Shown: positions 8,650-15,782 of the stretch, piece by piece
Layout: the number at the start of each line of letters is the position of its first letter
Numbering within the stretch: position 1 is the stretch's first letter
NCBI RefSeq assembly: GCF_001440475.1
Contig: NZ_LLYB01000103.1
Location: 238 to 38,157, forward strand
DNA length: 37,920 bases
Direction of reading: 5' to 3'
Source: Bradyrhizobium lablabi
GTDB taxonomy: Bacteria > Pseudomonadota > Alphaproteobacteria > Rhizobiales > Xanthobacteraceae
Program-made: the position numbers and the translations under genes
The notes under the pieces: model-generated
The model's database searches: none
Told to the model about the DNA's origin: nothing
The model's input: the letters and a program-made list of their open reading frames with translations, nothing else

Positions 8650-9272
8650 CAGTTGACCCCGTCGAGCTCGGAGAGCTGGAAGCCTTTCGGCGGAGTCCGC
8701 GGCACCAGCTCGAGATCTTCGAGCAGGTTGGCGAGGCCATGCACGGTCATGGACACCGCGAAGATCGGCAGCGTCAGGTAGACCACCCAGGTCGGCCAGT
8801 TCAGCGTCTGCGTGCGCTCGGTGTAGAGGAAGTTGAAGGTCTCGGCGGCGAGCTTGCGGGCGTCGAAGCCGGCACGCGCAAGACCGATCGGGTCCATCCA
8901 GAGGAAGCAGGTGATGATCAGCGCGACGCCGAACACCACGACCATGCCGGTCGCCATGATCTTCGCGATCTTCTGATTCTGCGCCGAAAGACGCTCGGTC
9001 ATCATGGAGACCGCGAAGTCGAGCCGCAGCCGCGTCATGGCGGAGGCGCCGATGAAGGTCAGCCAGACCACGCAATAGACGGCCGATTCATCGATCCAGT
9101 AGATCGGGAAGTGTGAATAGCGGGTGACGACATTCACCAGGATCAGGGCCGTCAGCAGATACATCAGCCCCATCAAGGCGATGCGCTCGAAAGCGAGCAG
9201 GAGGGTAGAGGCCCTGACAACGATCCGCCGGGCGCTGAACGCCGGCGCATCCGCAATCGTCTGCTCGGTCAT
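8649..9272 (-). CDS. dctQ: TRAP transporter small permease (DctQ family), first set
   Basis: This 207-residue protein has four predicted membrane helices, as expected of DctQ. Visible features are the hydrophobic stretch LMGLMYLLTALILVNVVTRY, the family-typical YWIDESAVYCVVWLTFIGAS, a third segment MATGMVVVFGVALIITCFLW, and a last one near WPTWVVYLTLPIFAVSMTVH. It pairs with DctM to form the membrane complex. It is the first gene of the minus-strand unit, and its start lies 44 bases from the 15-bp palindrome at 9316-9330, so the promoter should fall in that gap. The ribosome site before ATG 9272 is weak. Confidence 0.9.
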   Translation of the reverse strand: MTEQTIADAPAFSARRIVVRASTLLLAFERIALMGLMYLLTALILVNVVTRYSHFPIYWIDESAVYCVVWLTFIGASAMTRLRLDFAVSMMTERLSAQNQKIAKIMATGMVVVFGVALIITCFLWMDPIGLARAGFDARKLAAETFNFLYTERTQTLNWPTWVVYLTLPIFAVSMTVHGLANLLEDLELVPRTPPKGFQLSELDGVN

Positions 9273-9315
9273 ATGAGCCCAGCCGCCCCCTGTAATTTGT
9301 CGTGCACTTGTAAAA

Positions 9316-9330
9316 TGTATAATTTATACA
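9316..9330. promoter_or_regulatory. Perfect 15-bp palindrome, probable GntR/FCD operator
   Basis: TGTATAA-T-TTATACA is a perfect inverted repeat with a single central base, in an AT-rich island between the divergent dctQ (start 9272) and regulator (start 9431) genes. Short palindromes containing GTATAC-like cores are typical operators of FCD-type GntR regulators. Its position suggests control of both directions. Confidence 0.65.
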
Positions 9331-9430
9331 ATCTTGTCAAATGGAGATTGTGGAGCCTCCTCAGCTTTTGCTGGGTTGCCGCCATATCGACGTGCGAAAA
9401 CTGTGCCGCCTCGGATCAGAAAGGCCGGCG

Positions 9431-10129
9431 ATGACGACGGAAGATCGAATGAAGGGCGCTCTGAAGCACCGGACGCTGTCGGCGGCGATCGTCGACCAGC
9501 TCAGGCAGGCCATTCTCGACGGTACCTATCCGGCCGGCTCTCAACTGCGGCAGGACGCGCTGGGCGATACCTACGGCGTGAGCCGCATCCCCGTGCGCGA
9601 GGCGCTGTTTCAACTCGAGGCCGAAGGGCTGGTGCGCATCGTTCCGCAAAAGGGCGCGATCGTCTCGGAGCTGTCGCTGGACGAGATCAACGACGTGTTT
9701 GATCTCCGCGGGATCATGGAGCCACGGCTGCTCGCGCAGTCGGCGCCGCATTTTGTGGAAGCGGATTTTGCCGAACTGGACGATATCCAGAAACGCTTCG
9801 AGAAAGCGATCAAGGCGCGCAACGTCACCGAATGGGGCCGGCTCAATGCCGATTTCCATATGGCGATGTATGTTCACGCGCGGCAGCCACGCACCAAGGC
9901 GATCGTCATCGCGCTCTTACAGACCAGCGACCGCTACACGCGCCTGCAGCTCTCCAACACCAAGGCGATGGGCATAGCCGAGAAAGAGCACGCCCACCTG
10001 ATCGCGCTGTGCCGGGCAAAGCAGATCGAAGAGGCCTGCCGGTTCCTGGAGCGGCATATCGAGGCTGTCAGGACGGATCTGCTGCAGGTGGTCAGTGGCG
10101 GATCAATCGCGCCTAACTCCAAGCGTTGA
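9431..10129 (+). CDS. GntR-family transcriptional regulator, FCD subfamily
   Basis: This 232-residue regulator has an N-terminal winged helix (about residues 12-75, with RQDALGDTYGVSRIPVREAL matching the GntR recognition helix) and a C-terminal FCD ligand domain. The FCD metal-site residues are visible in DVFDLRGIMEP, ADFHMAMY, EHAHLIAL and LERHIEAVR (one Asp, three His). An in-frame ATG at 9341 would add 30 residues. ATG 9431 is preferred because AGAAAGG precedes it and the shorter length fits the family. It is divergent from the dctQMP-lyase unit and is probably its repressor, released by the transported compound or a breakdown product. Confidence 0.9.
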   Translation: MTTEDRMKGALKHRTLSAAIVDQLRQAILDGTYPAGSQLRQDALGDTYGVSRIPVREALFQLEAEGLVRIVPQKGAIVSELSLDEINDVFDLRGIMEPRLLAQSAPHFVEADFAELDDIQKRFEKAIKARNVTEWGRLNADFHMAMYVHARQPRTKAIVIALLQTSDRYTRLQLSNTKAMGIAEKEHAHLIALCRAKQIEEACRFLERHIEAVRTDLLQVVSGGSIAPNSKR

Positions 10130-10151
10130 AGGCGAGGAGCGGCTAGCCGCC

Positions 10152-10235
10152 CGTCATTGCGAGGAGCAAAGCGACGAAGCAATCCATCTCTCCCCATGCG
10201 TGGCGGGTGATTGCTTCGCTTCGCTCGCAATGACG
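10152..10235. repeat. Long inverted-repeat intergenic element
   Basis: CGTCATTGCGAG (10152-10163) pairs with CTCGCAATGACG (10224-10235). Inside, CGAAGCAATC (10175-10184) pairs with GATTGCTTCG (10209-10218). From memory, elements of this sequence are frequent between genes in Bradyrhizobium. It lies between the convergent regulator and dctM2 ends and could act as a bidirectional transcription barrier. Confidence 0.8.
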
Positions 10236-10254
10236 GCAAGAGCGACGGGTTAAT

Positions 10255-11613
10255 TCACCTTCCCCCGTCCGGCCCCATCACCAGATCCGGCAGCCAGGTC
10301 GAGATACTCGGGAAGAAGCACAGCAGCAGCACCGCCAGCATCATCAGCAGCACGAAGGGCAGCGTGCCCCAGATCACTTCGCTGAGCGGAATATCCGGTG
10401 CGACGTTGCGGATGACGAAGATGTTCAAGCCGACCGGCGGGTGGATCAGCCCCATCTCCATCACGATGGTCATGACGACGCCGAACCAGATGATGTCGAA
10501 ATTGGCGGCGCGCAGCGGCGGCAGGATGATCGGCGCGGTCATCAGGATGATCGAGACGGGCGGCAGGAAGAAGCCGAGCACGACCACCATCAGCAAGATC
10601 GCGGCCAGCAATTCCCAGCGCGGCAGATGCATGGCGACGATGGATTCCGCCGCCGACTGCGAGATGTGCAGGTAGCTCATCACGTAGGAATAGAGCAGCG
10701 ACATGCCGATGATCATCATCAGCATGGTGGATTCACGGATGGTGGATGTCAGGATCGGCGAGAGGTCGCTCGGCCGCCATACGCTGTAGATCATCGCGAT
10801 CAGCACCAGCGCCAGCAGGCCGCCGAGGCCCGCCGTTTCCGATGGCGTGGCGTAGCCGCCATAGAGCGCGATCATCACGCCGGTGAGCAGCAGCACGAAC
10901 GGGATCACCCGCGGCAGCATGGTGAAGCGCTCGGCCATGGTGAATTCGTCGCGGTGCAGGATCGCGGACTCCGTGCCGGACTTCTCATAGAGCGCCTGCG
11001 CCGCCGCAAACTCCCGGCGGAAGCGCAGCACCGCGTAGATGCCGAATAAAGTCACCAGCAGCAGACCCGGGCCGATGCCGGCGAGGAACAGCCGTCCCAG
11101 CGATTTCTCCGCGGCGACCGCGAACAGGATCATGGTGATCGAGGGCGGCAGCAGGATGCCGAGCGTGCCGCCGGCGGCAATGATGCCTGCGGCAAAGCCG
11201 CCGGAATAACCGCGCTTGCGCATCTCGGGAATGCCGGCCGAACCGATCGCCGAGCAGGTCGCCGGCGAGGAACCCGCCATCGCCGCAAACAGCGCGCAGG
11301 CAAAGACGTTGGCGACGCCAAGCCCGCCGGGCACACGATGCAGCCAGGCATGCAGCGCCGAATAGAGATCCTGCCCGGCGCGGGACTTGCCGATTGCGGC
11401 GCCCTTGAGGATGAACAGCGGGATCGACAGCAGCGTGATCGAGGCCATTTCCTCGTAGACGTTCTGCGTCACCGTATCGAGCGAGGCCGTCGGCATGAAG
11501 ATCGCCATGAAGACGACGGCGACCGCGCCCAAGGCAAAGGCGATGGGCATGCCCGAAAACATCGCGAACAGGGTAGCTACGCCGTAACTGATACCAATTC
11601 CAAGAACGCTCAT
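10255..11613 (-). CDS. TRAP transporter large permease (DctM family), second set
   Basis: This 452-residue polytopic membrane protein is the transport subunit of a second TRAP system. It starts MSVLGIGISYGVATLFAMFS. Family segments include LSIPLFILKGAAIGKSRAGQ, the GGTLGILLPPSITMIL loop and, near the end, MGLIHPPVGLNIFVIRN. It has a longer central hydrophilic region than the first DctM (about residues 215-245, with RFRREFAAAQALYEKSG). ATG 11613 overlaps the upstream dctQ stop as ATGA. The frame is open to 11724, but that extension has no family features. A REP-like element follows its stop. Confidence 0.92.
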   Translation of the reverse strand: MSVLGIGISYGVATLFAMFSGMPIAFALGAVAVVFMAIFMPTASLDTVTQNVYEEMASITLLSIPLFILKGAAIGKSRAGQDLYSALHAWLHRVPGGLGVANVFACALFAAMAGSSPATCSAIGSAGIPEMRKRGYSGGFAAGIIAAGGTLGILLPPSITMILFAVAAEKSLGRLFLAGIGPGLLLVTLFGIYAVLRFRREFAAAQALYEKSGTESAILHRDEFTMAERFTMLPRVIPFVLLLTGVMIALYGGYATPSETAGLGGLLALVLIAMIYSVWRPSDLSPILTSTIRESTMLMMIIGMSLLYSYVMSYLHISQSAAESIVAMHLPRWELLAAILLMVVVLGFFLPPVSIILMTAPIILPPLRAANFDIIWFGVVMTIVMEMGLIHPPVGLNIFVIRNVAPDIPLSEVIWGTLPFVLLMMLAVLLLCFFPSISTWLPDLVMGPDGGR

Positions 11614-12164
11614 CGACGTGAAGCACCAGCAAAGGGAATAATGATCTGCAACAGGATTTGCAGGCACAACAGCGTCATGCCCAGCGCCATCAGCACATAG
11701 GGGATCGCAAGCGGGGGCGACCACATCGAGTTCGACACCTGGCCGTCGACGTAAGCCTCATGCGCCAGCGTCCAGGATTTCCACGCGAAAAACGCGCAGA
11801 ACAACAGGCTCGCGACATCGACCAGCCACAGCCGGATGCGGTTGGCGAGCGGCGACATCAACCCGACAAAGGCCTCGATGCCGATATGGCCGCGCTGGCC
11901 CTGCACATAGGCCGCGGTCATGAAGGTGGCGCCGACGAGCAGAAACACCGCGGCTTCGTCCTGCCAGTAATTGGCGCTGTGGAACAGCGCGCGGCCGAGC
12001 ACGCTGTAACTGAGGATCACGCAGGCCGCGATCAGCGCGAGCGCGGCAAAGACCACGATGACGCGGTTGCAGAGCGCCAGCGCCCGACCGAGCGCCGCCA
12101 CGAGCGGGTTGCCCGTGGCGATCTCGGAATGGTCCTGTTGATCCGGAATCGGACCATGCATCAT
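11610..12164 (-). CDS. TRAP transporter small permease (DctQ family), second set
   Basis: This 184-residue protein has the four hydrophobic segments of DctQ: RVIVVFAALALIAACVILSY, the SANYWQDEAAVFLLVGATFM segment, LVDVASLLFCAFFAWKSW, and the C-terminal AIPYVLMALGMTLLCLQILL. The WQDEAA sequence corresponds to the W-x-E/D-E element usual in the family. Two adjacent ATG codons (12164 and 12161) overlap the upstream dctP stop as ATGATGA; I used the first. It works with the DctM at 10255-11613. Confidence 0.88.
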   Translation of the reverse strand: MMHGPIPDQQDHSEIATGNPLVAALGRALALCNRVIVVFAALALIAACVILSYSVLGRALFHSANYWQDEAAVFLLVGATFMTAAYVQGQRGHIGIEAFVGLMSPLANRIRLWLVDVASLLFCAFFAWKSWTLAHEAYVDGQVSNSMWSPPLAIPYVLMALGMTLLCLQILLQIIIPFAGASRR

Positions 12165-13183
12165 GCGGCAACGTCGCTGGCGAGTTTCAGCAGGTTGGCC
12201 GACGTCGCCGTCTTGGCGCTGTAGTCCTTCCACGCGGTGTCGCGCGCAATGTCCCGCCACTTGCCGACGGTAGCGACATCGAGCTGGCTGACCTTGGCGC
12301 CGGCCTTCTCATAAACCTTGGCGACTTCGATATCGTCGTCCTGCGCGCCCTTGCGGCCGAACGCTTCCAGTTCGCTGCCGACCGACAGGATGATGTCCTG
12401 CTGGTTCTTGGGCAGCTTGTCGAAGATCGCCTTCGACATCATCAAGGGCTCCAGCATGAACCAGTAGGAGGCGCCGGCGCCCGAGGTCAGGCATTTCGCG
12501 ACCTCTTCGAGGCGGAACGAGATCAGGCTGGTCGAGGAGGTGATGCCGGCATCGCAGGCGCCGGTCTGCATCGCGGCGTAGATTTCATTGGACGGCACCG
12601 ACAGCACCGCGGCGCCCGCGGTCTGCAGCACCATATCCATTTCGCGCGAGCCGCCGCGCACCTTGAGCCCCTTGGCATCTTCAGGCGCGACGATCGGCCT
12701 GGAGCGGCTGGCGACGCCGCCGGCCTGCCAGATCCAGGACAAGAGGATGATGCCCTTGTCGGCGAGGAAGTCGGTCAGCGCCTTGCCGACCGGCTCTTTC
12801 TTCCAGCGCAGGCCCTGGTCATAGGTCGCGACCAGACCCGGCATCAGGCCGATATTGGTCTCCGGCAATTCGCCGCCGGCATAAGGCATCGGATAGAGGC
12901 TGATATCGAGTGCGCCCTTGCGCATCGCCGAGAATTGCGCGTTGGTCTTGATCAGCGAGGAATTCGGATAGACCTCGGCTGCGATCTCGCCGCCAGAGCG
13001 CTTGGCGACTTCGGCCGCAAACATGCGGCAGAGCCGATCGCGGAAGTCGCCTTTATCAATAGTGCCGCCCGGGAACTGGTGCGAGATCTTCAGCGTGGTG
13101 GCGGCGCGGGCGGTGCCGGTGCCGAAACGAAGGATGGCGGGTGCGGCAAGTGCGGATACGACGAGATGGCGGCGTGTGAGCAT
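12161..13183 (-). CDS. TRAP transporter substrate-binding protein (DctP family), second set
   Basis: This 340-residue periplasmic receptor is first in the order dctP-dctQ-dctM, the common TRAP arrangement. The N-terminus MLTRRHLVVSALAAPAIL has a twin-arginine followed by a hydrophobic stretch and TARAA cleavage region, suggesting Tat export. DctP elements are VYPNSSLIKTNAQFSAMRKG, KGLKVRGGSREMD with the substrate-clamp arginine, and VPSNEIYAAMQTGACDAG. The ribosome site GGGGAA precedes ATG 13183. It shares little obvious sequence with the first receptor, so the two systems probably carry different substrates. No regulator is attached to this set. Confidence 0.9.
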   Translation of the reverse strand: MLTRRHLVVSALAAPAILRFGTGTARAATTLKISHQFPGGTIDKGDFRDRLCRMFAAEVAKRSGGEIAAEVYPNSSLIKTNAQFSAMRKGALDISLYPMPYAGGELPETNIGLMPGLVATYDQGLRWKKEPVGKALTDFLADKGIILLSWIWQAGGVASRSRPIVAPEDAKGLKVRGGSREMDMVLQTAGAAVLSVPSNEIYAAMQTGACDAGITSSTSLISFRLEEVAKCLTSGAGASYWFMLEPLMMSKAIFDKLPKNQQDIILSVGSELEAFGRKGAQDDDIEVAKVYEKAGAKVSQLDVATVGKWRDIARDTAWKDYSAKTATSANLLKLASDVAA

Positions 13184-13580
13184 GGTTCTTCCCCTGCAAC
13201 TGGTTCTTGGGTCGGCAATCGTGACCGGCTTGAGCCCATATTAGCCGGTCTTCAACCGAAGTGGCTCTAGTCTGATAGTTCGAGGCGGTGTGATAGGTCG
13301 AGGCGGTGTGCGACGGCAAGCCCTGATCCCAGCCCCGGATCAAGGCTTGATGCGGCTGCGGCGAACGCCCGGGAACAGCCGTTCGCAGAAGACTCCGTCA
13401 ATAATGCGTCCAACACTGGGCTCCCGTGGAGCGTTACCGACAATTAACTTGCCCGCTTCAACTAACCGTGACTTCGGAAGCACTTCGGGCCGGTAACAAA
13501 GCCGGTCGCGGAATCGTCGTTGGGGAGGCGGCAGATGTCGCTTTCGAGGACTCCATCCAACCCCAAAGGACGACCACCCC
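13184..13580. other. Intergenic region with a short tandem repeat
   Basis: I see no gene in this 397-base stretch between the divergent dctP2 and MXKDX genes. It holds the two-unit tandem repeat at 13274-13309 and should contain promoters for both directions. No convincing sigma-70 or EcfG elements stood out. Confidence 0.6.
13274..13309. repeat. 18-bp tandem repeat upstream of second TRAP operon
   Basis: Two adjacent 18-bp units, GATAGTTCGAGGCGGTGT (13274-13291) and GATAGGTCGAGGCGGTGT (13292-13309), differ by one base. They lie 91-126 bases upstream of the dctP2 start, a position that would suit two copies of an activator-binding site. It could also be a chance duplication. Confidence 0.6.
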
Positions 13581-13820
13581 ATGACCACCACGACCCGTAT
13601 CGGCCTCGGCCTTGCTGCCGCGCTCGTTTCGCTCGGCCTTGCGTTCGCGCCCGCCACTTTCGCTCAGGACAAGATGGGCAAGGGCGACGGCATGAAGCAG
13701 GAGTCCATGTCCAGGGACGCGATGAAGAAACAGGACGGCATGATGAAGAAGGACGGCATGAAGCACGACGGCATGATGAAAGACGGCGTGAAAAAAGATG
13801 ACGCCATGAAGAAGAACTAA
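13581..13820 (+). CDS. Exported pentapeptide MXKDX repeat protein
   Basis: This 79-residue protein has a Sec signal peptide (residues 1-28, ending FAPATFAQ). The mature part is made of Met/Lys/Asp-rich repeats such as MKKDG, MKHDG and MMKDG. It matches the small family known as pentapeptide MXKDX repeat proteins. In other bacteria these often sit near DoxX/DUF692 or ECF sigma genes, which are absent here. The repeated Met, His and Asp residues suggest metal binding, as inference only. AAAGGA lies about 10 bases before the ATG. A structured repeat element begins five bases after the stop. Confidence 0.85.
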   Translation: MTTTTRIGLGLAAALVSLGLAFAPATFAQDKMGKGDGMKQESMSRDAMKKQDGMMKKDGMKHDGMMKDGVKKDDAMKKN

Positions 13821-13825
13821 GTAGC

Positions 13826-13905
13826 CGTCATTGGTCCGAAGGACCAGACCTCAGGTGCGCCATTGCGCACCTGAGGTCGATGCTTTGCATCGCTCCGGAA
13901 TGACG
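13826..13905. repeat. Cloverleaf-like palindromic element (three hairpins in an outer stem)
   Basis: An outer 7-bp stem (CGTCATT 13826-13832, AATGACG 13899-13905) encloses three hairpins. They are GGTCC-GAA-GGACC (13833-13845), a perfect 14-bp stem with CATT loop (13847-13860 with 13865-13878), and GATGC-TTT-GCATC (13879-13891). The CGTCATT/AATGACG ends resemble those of the element at 10152-10235. Confidence 0.85.
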
Positions 13906-13954
13906 AGCAAAGCGTGCATTGGTCGCCGGCAATAGGCCGCGATACGAGGCGCGC

Positions 13955-14308
13955 CTACCGCTTCTTGCCCTTGCTCTTGCGCGCGGCGTAACGGGCGTCG
14001 CGCTTGGCCTTCTGCTCGGCCTCCAGCGCTGCCTGTCGGGCCGCTTCCTCTTCCTTCTCGCGCGCGAGCCTGGCGGCCTCCGCTGCGGCGGCCTCGGCCT
14101 CCAGACGTTTCTGTTCGGCCTTTTCGGCTTCCTTGGCCTCTTTCGCCTTGGCGCGGGCGGCGGCAATGGCCTCGCGCTCGGCCTGACGGCGCTTCACCTC
14201 GGGATCGTCGGGCCCCGGCTGGGCGCGAAACTTGTTCAAAATGTTCTGCCGCGCCTGCATCGCGGCCTTCTGGCGGTCCGCGAAACCCGGTTCCTTGAAT
14301 CCACTCAT
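13955..14308 (-). CDS. DUF6481-type coiled-coil protein
   Basis: This 117-residue protein begins MSGFKEPGFADRQKAAMQAR, then FRAQPGPDDPEVKRRQAER, which I recognise as the start of the DUF6481 family found in Rhizobiales. From about residue 45 to the end it is almost wholly Ala/Glu/Lys/Arg, a long charged helix or coiled coil, ending in the basic tail KSKGKKR. No signal peptide or membrane segment is present, so it is probably cytoplasmic. Its function is unknown. It is a lone minus-strand gene. Confidence 0.8.
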   Translation of the reverse strand: MSGFKEPGFADRQKAAMQARQNILNKFRAQPGPDDPEVKRRQAEREAIAAARAKAKEAKEAEKAEQKRLEAEAAAAEAARLAREKEEEAARQAALEAEQKAKRDARYAARKSKGKKR

Positions 14309-14434
14309 AAAGAGGCCTTGTCGCTTTCACTCTTGGGGTTGGACGCGCTACCGGCGCGGAATGGCGACTAGGTAAGTGAACCCGGGGCAAAATGCCAGCG
14401 TCGAAAGGGGGCCGGCAGAGCAGGGGAGGCTTGC

Positions 14435-14617
14435 GTGAACAGCAAATGGGCCAAATTGATGCTGATGAGCGGGGCTACATCGGGTTGGCTGCTGTACGAG
14501 ATGGCCACGGCGAGCGAATCCCCGCGCATGGAGCTGGCGTTCGTGCAATATAGCCTGCTCGCCTGCGCGCTGATTGGTCTGCTCGGCTCGCTGGTGATGC
14601 TCGCGTCGGAAAACTGA
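14435..14617 (+). CDS. Small two-helix membrane protein
   Basis: This 60-residue hypothetical protein starts at GTG 14435, five bases after a strong GGGGAGG ribosome site (14423-14429); this is the best evidence that it is real. It has a first hydrophobic stretch around residues 6-22 (AKLMLMSGATSGWLLYEMA) and a clear membrane helix at residues 37-58 (FVQYSLLACALIGLLGSLVM). No family is recognised. Confidence 0.6.
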   Translation: MNSKWAKLMLMSGATSGWLLYEMATASESPRMELAFVQYSLLACALIGLLGSLVMLASEN

Positions 14618-14631
14618 CCGGTACCGTCCCA

Positions 14632-14777
14632 AAGCGTGATGACCTTTCTTCGAAACGTCATCCCGCTTTATCTTTTTGTTTGAGCATGATCGCCGCGCAA
14701 ACGCGTCCGCGTTTGGCGCGAGGGAAAATCGCTACGCACTTTGCGTTAACGCGGCCCTTCGGGTCCGGATCATGCTC
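14632..14777. repeat. Composite inverted-repeat element
   Basis: An imperfect stem of AAAGCGTGATGAC (14632-14644) with GTCATCCCGCTTT (14657-14669) is followed by GAGCATGATC (14682-14691) pairing with GATCATGCTC (14768-14777). An internal hairpin CAAACGCG-TC-CGCGTTTG lies between. The GAGCATGATC/GATCATGCTC ends are, from memory, a frequent intergenic repeat in Bradyrhizobium. It separates convergent genes. Confidence 0.75.
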
Positions 14778-14992
14778 TAGAAGCTGCCGCGACGTCCACC
14801 CTGTCCGAGAACGCGCGCGACCGTCATGGCCGTCATCGCTGCCCGATCTGCGGCCCGCTGCGCCTCCAGCCTGTCGCGGGCTTTCTCGCGGATCATGATC
14901 TCGATCAGCTCAAGCCGCCTGGTCTCGTCGACCGCTTCCGCCAGCAATTGCTTGTACCTGTTATGGTCGTAAACCGCTTCCTGCCTGTCCAT
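14777..14992 (-). CDS. Small hydrophilic protein of unknown function
   Basis: This 71-residue protein starting MDRQEAVYDHNRYKQLLAEA is mostly helical and charged, with ETRRLELIEIMIREKARDRL and a basic GQGGRRGSF tail. The frame is open upstream to 15133, but that extension is poor in coding character, so ATG 14992 is taken as the start. There is no signal peptide or membrane segment. Short proteins with this DHNRYKQLLAEA type of N-terminus are familiar in Bradyrhizobium, but I know no function. Confidence 0.6.
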   Translation of the reverse strand: MDRQEAVYDHNRYKQLLAEAVDETRRLELIEIMIREKARDRLEAQRAADRAAMTAMTVARVLGQGGRRGSF

Positions 14993-15118
14993 CGCACGCC
15001 CCGCACACGCGATTCGCCCCGAACGGTCAGTCTCGACCAAAGGTTGCGCACCCGCAACGGATTTGCGCGAGTTATACAAATTTCGGCATCCAGCGGGCCT
15101 GCGCACAAACCCGTGTAA

Positions 15119-15134
15119 TGTGAACCAGTTCACA
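15119..15134. promoter_or_regulatory. CRP-like palindrome TGTGA-N6-TCACA
   Basis: TGTGAACCAGTTCACA is a perfect 16-bp inverted repeat that matches the Escherichia coli CRP consensus TGTGA-N6-TCACA. It lies 56 bases upstream of the small membrane-protein gene at 15191 and 126 bases upstream of the minus-strand start at 14992, so it could serve either. Which regulator binds it is not known. Confidence 0.5.
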
Positions 15135-15190
15135 GGAACCGCGGCGGGTCGTTCCTATTCTCCGGCCGTTCCGAAACAGGAGCGACCGCC

Positions 15191-15439
15191 ATGCCCCACA
15201 ATTGGTGGACCCGCAAGAACCTCGTTGTCACCGCCGCCATTGCCGCGCTGGCCTTCATAGGCTTCATCGTGGCCGGCGTGTCCTATCCCGAGCCAGCCGC
15301 CAGCGCCGCCCTTGGTCCGGACTGGCAGTGCAGCCGGCTCGCCTTCGTCTTCACGACCTGCAGCCGGGCCAAGCACAGCCAGACCGCGGCCGCCGTCCGC
15401 GTCGCCAAAATGCCGGTGTGCGGACGGCAAGGGACGTAA
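15191..15439 (+). CDS. Small membrane-anchored protein
   Basis: This 82-residue protein has a basic N-terminus (MPHNWWTRKN) and one hydrophobic helix at about residues 11-30 (LVVTAAIAALAFIGFIVAGV). A short exported tail of about 50 residues contains three cysteines (WQCSR, TTCSR, PVCGR). An AGGAG ribosome site precedes ATG 15191. It is followed 40 bases later by another small exported protein gene on the same strand, so they may be co-transcribed. The function is unknown. Confidence 0.65.
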   Translation: MPHNWWTRKNLVVTAAIAALAFIGFIVAGVSYPEPAASAALGPDWQCSRLAFVFTTCSRAKHSQTAAAVRVAKMPVCGRQGT

Positions 15440-15479
15440 TAGGGTCGCGCTGGAGGGGGCCCCGGAGCTGGAGTTTCCC

Positions 15480-15782
15480 ATGCGAAAACTGTCTCGTTTC
15501 CTGGCGGCCGCGTCGGCGGCCCTCGTACTCGCGCCGGGCGCCGCGCTGGCGCAGGACGCGCCGGGAGGCGGGACCGCGCCGGCGCCGGCGGCATCATCGT
15601 CGACCACCGCTCCGGAAACGGCGGCGGTTGAGAAAAAGGCGGCGCCGAAGAAAAAGAAGCCGGCCAAAATGACCCGGCAGCAGGAGATCGACCATTCGAT
15701 CGACCGTGGCACCGTGCCCGCACGCTACCGGAGCTCGGTGCCGAAGGAGTATCATCAGTATATTCCGTTCGATAAGCGGTAG
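15480..15782 (+). CDS. Small exported Ala/Pro/Lys-rich protein
   Basis: This 100-residue protein starts MRKLSRFLAAASAALVLAPG and has a Sec signal peptide ending ALAQ (about residue 25). It has a low-complexity Ala/Pro/Thr linker (residues 26-50), a lysine run (EKKAAPKKKKPAK), and a more conserved-looking end MTRQQEIDHSIDRGTVPARY then PKEYHQYIPFDKR. GGAG lies about 9 bases before ATG 15480. The frame extends upstream to 15312, overlapping the preceding gene, but the signal peptide fixes the start. The function is unknown. Confidence 0.75.
   Translation: MRKLSRFLAAASAALVLAPGAALAQDAPGGGTAPAPAASSSTTAPETAAVEKKAAPKKKKPAKMTRQQEIDHSIDRGTVPARYRSSVPKEYHQYIPFDKR

Noticed and set aside
6542..8740. 732-codon open frame on the minus strand
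   Set aside because: It is out of frame with dctM and dctP, spans both, and gives an Arg/Asp/His-rich product with no family features.
13372..13399. GGAAC followed by CGTC as an EcfG promoter for the MXKDX gene
   Set aside because: The spacer is 19 bases rather than 16-17 and the second element is CGTC.
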